Shown here: positions 52,218 through 55,594 of the stretch, one piece after another | Layout: each line of letters opens with the position of its first letter | Position numbering within the stretch: the first letter of the stretch is position 1 | Origin: Lentisphaeria bacterium | GTDB lineage: Bacteria > Verrucomicrobiota > Lentisphaeria > Oligosphaerales > Oligosphaeraceae | Assembly: GCA_016303095.1 (NCBI GenBank) | Contig: JAEDMH010000002.1 | Coordinates: 1 to 55,594, forward strand | Direction: 5' to 3' | Length of the DNA: 55,594 nucleotides | The notes under the pieces: generated by a model | Database searches by the model: none | Told to the model about the DNA's origin: nothing | Seen by the model: only the letters and a program-made list of their open reading frames with translations | Made by a program: the position numbers and the translations under genes

Positions 52218-53393
52218 CTAGAAAGACTTGGTGAAATCCACGGCATTGGCCTCCGCCGCCGGGGCCTTCTTCTTGGGATACCGGCTGGTGGCAATCAGCT
52301 CCTTCAGCTTCTCCGCGTAAATCCGGGAATCCAAGGGCAGGCTCACGGGCTTCTTCAGGAAGCCGGAGAGCATCATGGCGTTGGCCAGCTCCAGTCCCCG
52401 GATGCCTTCCTCCACAGGAGCTTTCAAGGGCGCCCCATTCCGAATGGCCTCCACCACATTGGCCAGCACCCGCATGTGCTGGCTCTGCCCCGCATCATCG
52501 GGAGCAAAGTGGATTTCGCAATCCCAGGTTTCGGGAGGAGTAAATCCGGAGGTGGCGGTGCGGATGTGCTCTTGGGTGGTGATGGCATGGCGCTTGTAGA
52601 GGAGACGGTTGTTCTCGAAGACCACCCGACCATGCTCGGCGGCGATTTCCAGGCGGTTGGTGCCGGGAGCCTCTCCCGTGGTGGTGATGAAGTTGGCCGT
52701 GGCGCCATTGGGATACTCCAGATAGGCGTTCACCTCATCCTCCACCTCGATGTCATGGTATTTGCCCAGGAAGATATGGGCATCCACCAAAGAAGGCATG
52801 CCGAAGAGCCAGGTCATGAGATCCAGCTGGTGGGGGCACTGGTTGGTCAGCACGCCGCCGCCCTCGCCCCGCCAGGAGGCGCGCCAATCCCCCGAATCGT
52901 AATACTGCTGGGTCCGATACCAGTCCGTGATGATCCAATTCACCCGGCGAATCTCCCCCAGCTCCCCGGAATCAATGAGCTGCTTGATCTTGATGTGGGC
53001 ATCCCGGGTGCGCTGGTTCAGCATGATCCCCTTCACCAACTCCGGATGCTTGGCGCATTCCGCCAGAAGGCGTTCCCCATCCGCCTTGTCCACGCAAAGA
53101 GGCTTCTCCACATTGAAGTGCATCCCGTGCTCCATGGCCGCAATGGCCAGATCCGCGTGCTGGAAGTGGGGAACCTCAATCATCGCCAGCTCCACGCCGG
53201 ACTTCTCGAAAAACTCCTCGTCCGTGGTGTACTTCGCCACCTTCTCCCGGACGGCGGGATCCAGGCGTTCGAAAGCCTTGGGATTGGTATCACAGACCGC
53301 CGTCAATTCCGCCCCAGGGACCTGATGCATCATACGGACAATGCTTGACCCCATGTTGCCTAAACCAATAATGCCTACTTTTACCGGTTCCAT
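52218..53393 (-). CDS. Gfo/Idh/MocA-family oxidoreductase
   Basis: The product has 391 residues. The NAD(P)-binding Rossmann motif is VGIIGLGNMGSSIV and the catalytic-lysine motif is NVEKPLCVDKAD. The C-terminal alpha/beta domain has GGGVLTNQCPHQLDLMTWLFG, with the usual HxxD. These enzymes oxidise or epimerise sugars and inositols; the substrate is not readable, but the glycan-rich neighbourhood fits. ATG 53393 begins the Rossmann strand. A TATATT box is at 53562-53567. Confidence 0.9.
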   Translation of the reverse strand: MEPVKVGIIGLGNMGSSIVRMMHQVPGAELTAVCDTNPKAFERLDPAVREKVAKYTTDEEFFEKSGVELAMIEVPHFQHADLAIAAMEHGMHFNVEKPLCVDKADGERLLAECAKHPELVKGIMLNQRTRDAHIKIKQLIDSGELGEIRRVNWIITDWYRTQQYYDSGDWRASWRGEGGGVLTNQCPHQLDLMTWLFGMPSLVDAHIFLGKYHDIEVEDEVNAYLEYPNGATANFITTTGEAPGTNRLEIAAEHGRVVFENNRLLYKRHAITTQEHIRTATSGFTPPETWDCEIHFAPDDAGQSQHMRVLANVVEAIRNGAPLKAPVEEGIRGLELANAMMLSGFLKKPVSLPLDSRIYAEKLKELIATSRYPKKKAPAAEANAVDFTKSF

Positions 53394-53561
53394 GCCTGCT
53401 TGCTTCCTATGTTGGAAATGTTTGACCGAAAAAAGCGCCCGGGAAAAAGACGCCCTCCCTGCCCCCCTCCCCCGACCTCCGGGAAAGAAAAGACAGAAAA
53501 ACGAAAAGGAAAAGAGGAGCAAGGAAAATCCCTCATCCCATCCTCCCGAGAACATCCGGCT

Positions 53562-53567
53562 AATATA
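53562..53567 (-). promoter_or_regulatory. Candidate -10 box (TATATT) for oxidoreductase
   Basis: On the minus strand AAGGCTATATTAGCC lies about 170 bp before the start at 53393. It belongs to the same recurrent box set. Confidence 0.35.
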
Positions 53568-53681
53568 GCCTTGCCCCAACACCCTCCCCTCCTCCAAGAC
53601 CGAAATCTTCACCTCTCCCACCCACATCCTCCCCCAAACTTTCCCCTGGGCTCTATATTGGCAAACGTGCCCATGCTTCGG

Positions 53682-53768
53682 GTCCGAGTGGCGAAATGGC
53701 AGACGCAAGAGACTTAAAATCTCTAGGGGGAAACCCCGTGCGGGTTCGAGTCCCGCCTCGGATACCAT
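53682..53768 (+). tRNA. tRNA-Leu (anticodon UAA)
   Basis: The acceptor stem GTCCGAG (53682-53688) pairs with CTCGGAT, followed by discriminator A and an encoded CCA (53766-53768). The anticodon stem-loop is AGAGA-CTTAAAA-TCTCT, giving anticodon TAA. A long variable arm GGGG-AAA-CCCC is typical of class II tRNAs, and the T arm is GCGGGTTCGAGTCCCGC. A TATATT box at 53654-53659 could be its -10. It lies at the edge of the repeat-rich, low-GC tail. Confidence 0.96.
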
Positions 53769-53870
53769 AAGGGGGAAACACGGAGAGGGAAACACGGGGG
53801 GCACAGAACCCCCGCTGTGCGGGGCACGGAGGACACGGAGGGCGGTCCGTGCACCCCGCACGTCCCGCCT
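53769..53870 (-). repeat. Dispersed intergenic repeat, hairpin family beta, copy IV (inverted)
   Basis: The repeat directly abuts the tRNA. Stem 1: GGCGGTCCGTGC (53842-53853) with GCACGTCCCGCC (53859-53870), 10 of 12 pairs. Stem 2: CCCCGC-TGT-GCGGGG (53811-53825). CACGGAG phrases repeat between them. It is the reverse complement of the layout at 160-272. Confidence 0.8.
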
Positions 53871-53891
53871 TCGGATTTTCCCCCTCCGGGG

Positions 53892-53927
53892 GTAGATTTC
53901 TAAATCCCTAGGTTTCTAGAACATCTA
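53892..53927. repeat. CTAG-phased octamer array, locus IV
   Basis: Units at 8-bp phase: GTAGATTT, CTAAATCC, CTAGGTTT, CTAGAACA, TCTATCCC. CTAG is exact at 53908 and 53916 and degenerate elsewhere. Confidence 0.65.
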
Positions 53928-53942
53928 TCCCTTTGATTTTCC

Positions 53943-53969
53943 AAAAAAATCCCCCCAGTTGCGGGGGAT
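53943..53969 (-). terminator. Terminator-like hairpin inside repeat locus IV
   Basis: On the minus strand ATCCCCC-GCAACTG-GGGGGAT is followed by seven T. Loci I and III carry a comparable C-run/G-run hairpin in the same place (between CTAG array and alpha unit) but without the T-run. Confidence 0.5.
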
Positions 53970-53975
53970 GGGAGG

Positions 53976-54023
53976 GATCCACATGAACCCCGTAGGGGTG
54001 GGAGGATCGCTAGACGGGAGGCC
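53976..54023 (+). repeat. Dispersed intergenic repeat, hairpin family alpha, copy IV
   Basis: GATCC arm, inner stem ACCCC-GTA-GGGGT (53987-53999), then GGAGGATCGCTAGACGGG and GGCCC. It lacks the GGGTGAAGG segment of copies I and III, a 9-bp deletion. Confidence 0.8.
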
Positions 54024-54137
54024 CGACGAGGGGGGCGACGTCGCAGGGGAAAAGGCGGGAAAGGGGGTGCCCGCCAGGGCATTTCCTTCCCCGCAGACAC
54101 CACTGCGATGGCGCCACCCCGCCCTCCCCCTTCCGGA

Positions 54138-54180
54138 TCTCCGTGGCGCCGCAGGCGCCTTCCGTGCCCTCCGTGTAAAG
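54138..54180 (+). repeat. Partial beta-family repeat, second copy in locus IV
   Basis: CTCCGTG, the hairpin GGCGCC-GCA-GGCGCC (54145-54159), then TTCCGTGCCCTCCGTGTAAAG. The conserved flanks match hairpin 2 of the other beta copies while the stem itself is different. Stem 1 is missing or displaced (GGCGGG/CCCGCC at 54054-54075). Confidence 0.7.
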
Positions 54181-54184
54181 CGGA

Positions 54185-54409
54185 GCGCCCCTGTGTCCCC
54201 CCCTCCGGCTTGAAATCATAAAGACGTCTGCCACAGACCGACACTTGTACAACATACTGGTTACCGGTGAGGGTATTTCCACGGTCCATTCCTGTCCGGG
54301 CATGGTATGTATTACCTCGTAAGAGGCTGCCGCATTCCCCAGATTGCTCTAGGATGAGTCTCCCTTAGCGTGGACTCCAGGAATTACGCCTAAGGCTTTT
54401 GACCTTTAG
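54185..54409. other. Unexplained stretch before the metallopeptidase remnant
   Basis: I see no intact gene or known RNA. GC content falls relative to the chromosome. On the minus strand one frame (about 54395 down to 54200) gives protein-like text, SNLGNAAASYEVIHTMPGQE then VTSMLYKCRSVADVFMIS, but it has an internal TAG and no family I recognise. It may be a decayed gene. Confidence 0.4.
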
Positions 54410-54802
54410 ATCTGCCCGTGGTCAGGCGTCCGTCCTTACGATACCACAAACTCCCATGGTTTTCAAGCCGAGAAAACGGAAAATAGAAATGCATCTGTAG
54501 GCCGTGACTTCTTTACAGGAAGGGATAGATTAATTAACACCACGCTCCACGAATTCGGACACTTGGTCTACAACACCATAGCCAGAAGCACCTCAAGCAT
54601 GTGCCAGGAAGCCATCCGCAACATCAAGGCGTGGTACGATTCCGATGCCTCATCAGGGGATCCCATTTGCGGATGGAAAAACGAGCGGGAATGGTTTGCT
54701 GAAAATTACGCCTTTTGGCGCATGAATCGCAAAGACCTAATGTCCAATGATCATGAGCAGGCACTACTGGAAACTTTCACACAACTCAAGGAGTTGAAAT
54801 AA
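54410..54802 (+). pseudogene. C-terminal fragment of zincin-type metallopeptidase (toxin or phage head-protein domain)
   Basis: An open stretch of 130 residues without a start codon follows a stop at 54407. It contains the zinc-protease motif TTLHEFGHLVYN (HExxH) and, about 60 residues on, EREWFAENYAFWRMNR, a likely third ligand Glu helix. This matches zincin-like C-terminal domains found in phage Mu F-type proteins and polymorphic toxins. There is no upstream delivery part, so it is an orphan tip or remnant. It is followed one base later by a small Cys-rich gene. Confidence 0.6.
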
Positions 54803-54803
54803 G

Positions 54804-55043
54804 ATGTGCTCTCAATCTCTCTGCGTCGCCTGCGTGAACTACATCGGGGATTATCGTTGCAAGGCTTATCCTGACGGGGATGGCATCCCTTATGAGTCAT
54901 TATGTGTAAGAGATGCGGACATCCACTACGGCGACCCATCTATTCCACTTCCTGATATAAAATGTCCCAACGGGTATAAGTTCGAGTTCAAGAAAAGCCA
55001 TCTCGAAGCCGTGAGATACTGCTTCCGAATGGGACTAGAGTAA
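54804..55043 (+). CDS. Small Cys-rich protein, candidate partner/immunity protein (copy 1)
   Basis: This 79-residue protein has Cys pairs MCSQSLCVACVNY and YRCKAYPDGDGIP, then HYGDPSIPLPDIKCPNGYKF. The layout C..C, CxAxPDGIP, H..., Gly-Tyr-x-Phe resembles small proteins that I recall downstream of zincin-type toxin or phage head domains. AAGGAG lies 12 bp upstream inside the preceding frame, whose stop is one base before this ATG, so the two are coupled. Immunity function is inference. A close paralogue follows at 55185. Confidence 0.65.
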   Translation: MCSQSLCVACVNYIGDYRCKAYPDGDGIPYESLCVRDADIHYGDPSIPLPDIKCPNGYKFEFKKSHLEAVRYCFRMGLE

Positions 55044-55063
55044 CCTTTACTACTCGTGAATAA

Positions 55064-55183
55064 AAGCGGGAATGGTTTGCTGAAAATTACGCCTTCTGGC
55101 GTATGAAGCGGACAGACCTCTTGTCCAAGGAACATGGGAATGAAATCCTAGAAATCTTCACCCATTTAAAGGAGTTGAAATAA
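55064..55183 (+). pseudogene. Second metallopeptidase C-terminal fragment (duplicated)
   Basis: The 39 residues KREWFAENYAFWRMKR to FTHLKELK repeat the end of the fragment at 54410-54802 with scattered changes. The HExxH part is absent and a stop lies directly upstream, so it is a remnant. It is joined, with the same one-base gap, to the second Cys-rich gene. Confidence 0.7.
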
Positions 55184-55184
55184 G

Positions 55185-55424
55185 ATGTGCTCTCAATCTC
55201 TCTGCGCCGCCTGCGTGAACTGCATTGACAAGTATGCTTGCACCTGCAAGGCATACCCGAAAGGAATTCCCGACGATGCCTTCTGCATGAGAGATACAGA
55301 CATCCACTACGGTGACCCATCTATTCCCCTTCCTGATGTGAAGTGCCCCAACGGGTATAAGTTCGAGTTCGACAAGGAGCATCTCGAAGGGGTAAGGCAT
55401 TGTTTCCGGGAGGGGATCGAGTAG
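55185..55424 (+). CDS. Small Cys-rich protein, candidate partner/immunity protein (copy 2)
   Basis: This 79-residue protein is closely related to copy 1: MCSQSLCAACVNCIDKYAC, CKAYPKGIPDDAFCM, HYGDPSIPLPDVKCPNGYKF. It has two extra Cys near residue 13-20. Differences cluster in the middle (residues 13-35), where partner-specific contacts might lie. A terminator follows at 55472. Confidence 0.65.
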   Translation: MCSQSLCAACVNCIDKYACTCKAYPKGIPDDAFCMRDTDIHYGDPSIPLPDVKCPNGYKFEFDKEHLEGVRHCFREGIE

Positions 55425-55471
55425 TTCCCCTTCGCAAGGGGAGGACGACTCCGTCTCCGATCCATCGACAA

Positions 55472-55508
55472 AAGGCCGTGGGGCGCAATCCCTGCGGCCT
55501 TCTTTTTT
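55472..55508 (+). terminator. Rho-independent terminator after Cys-rich gene 2
   Basis: AAGGCCG (55472-55478) pairs with CGGCCTT (55495-55501), with additional inner G-C pairs, followed by CTTTTTT. Beyond it, GTGGTAAATTTGTGGTAAATT (55541-55561) is a short direct repeat; no gene is seen to the window end. Confidence 0.8.
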
Positions 55509-55594
55509 GCCCGGAAGATAGTCCTCCCCTGGGAACCTATTGTGGTAAATTTGTGGTAAATTCTCCCGGTTGCTAGTGGTTGCACAGAGTTTCA

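Larger units (their letters stand above)
54686..55424 (+). repeat. Tandem duplication of about 380 bp (peptidase end plus Cys-rich gene)
   Basis: The segment from GAATGGTTTGCTGAAAATTA (54690) through the end of the first Cys-rich gene recurs from 55070 with the same order and spacing. The last 50 bp of each Cys-rich gene and the ATAAGATGTGCTCTCAATCT junction are nearly identical. Confidence 0.8.

Noticed and set aside
54010..54303. Minus-strand small open frames through the locus IV repeats
   Set aside because: Most of their length is beta/alpha repeat sequence, so the translations are not credible proteins; only the first 30 codons look protein-like and are noted separately.
54185..54409. 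Known structured RNA (tmRNA, RNase P, SRP, 5S, group I intron)
   Set aside because: None of the hallmark core sequences of these RNAs could be found on either strand.

Overview
The window is GC-rich, densely coded chromosomal DNA from an anaerobe-like, glycan-degrading bacterium. I infer the PVC superphylum, most likely Lentisphaerota (Victivallis or Oligosphaera type). The reasons are three H-X9-DG pseudopilins placed next to glycoside hydrolases, a helix-turn-helix protein fused to a PTS EIIA domain as known from Chlamydiae, and many cytoplasmic glycosidases served by a sodium:solute symporter. This is inference from gene content; no rRNA is present.

Layout. 1-426: intergenic composite repeat (locus I). 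427-2158: HTH-EIIA regulator and truA. 2183-5402 (minus): flavodoxin-like protein, CBS/DRTGG family II pyrophosphatase and polysaccharide deacetylase. 5634-7304: two tandem pseudopilins closed by a strong terminator. 7547-14635: a plus-strand glycosidase cluster (GH106-like, psd, GH2, CBM9-like). 14716-17706 (minus): YicC, YchF and an AsmA-like membrane protein. 18131-26898 (plus): def, two membrane proteins, ileS, a sensor kinase and nagA. 26960-28965 (minus): an orphan peptide-ABC ATPase and nagB. 28966-29489: composite repeat locus II.

29490-48411 is a saccharide-utilisation region. Eight tightly packed or overlapping minus-strand genes run from 42439 down to 29490: GHL6-like hydrolase, PMI-like cupin, pseudopilin, exported carbohydrate-binding protein, GH39-like enzyme, SSF symporter, SGNH hydrolase and another TIM-barrel hydrolase. 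An AraC regulator (42542) is transcribed divergently from them. A second divergent unit holds AraC (46465) against an oligogalacturonate-lyase-like propeller and a GH2 enzyme, followed by a DMT transporter. In the first operon the exported binding protein and the GH39-like enzyme meet at a run of ten A. A -1 slip there would fuse signal peptide, two binding domains and catalytic domain into one exported enzyme.

48412-48684 is repeat locus III. 48685-53393 (minus) holds a Gfo/Idh/MocA oxidoreductase, priA and alr. tRNA-Leu(UAA) at 53682 borders a low-GC accessory tail: repeat locus IV, an unexplained stretch, and two tandem cassettes. Each cassette pairs the C-terminal end of a zincin-type metallopeptidase (the HEFGH motif survives only in the first) with a small Cys-rich protein, resembling orphan toxin/immunity cassettes.

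The signals I consider most novel are: (a) a four-locus composite intergenic repeat made of two hairpin families with compensatory base changes plus an 8-bp CTAG-phased array, in conserved order; (b) the A10 slip site between the binding protein and the GH39-like enzyme; (c) pseudopilins embedded in glycan-utilisation operons; (d) the tandem zincin/Cys-rich cassettes.
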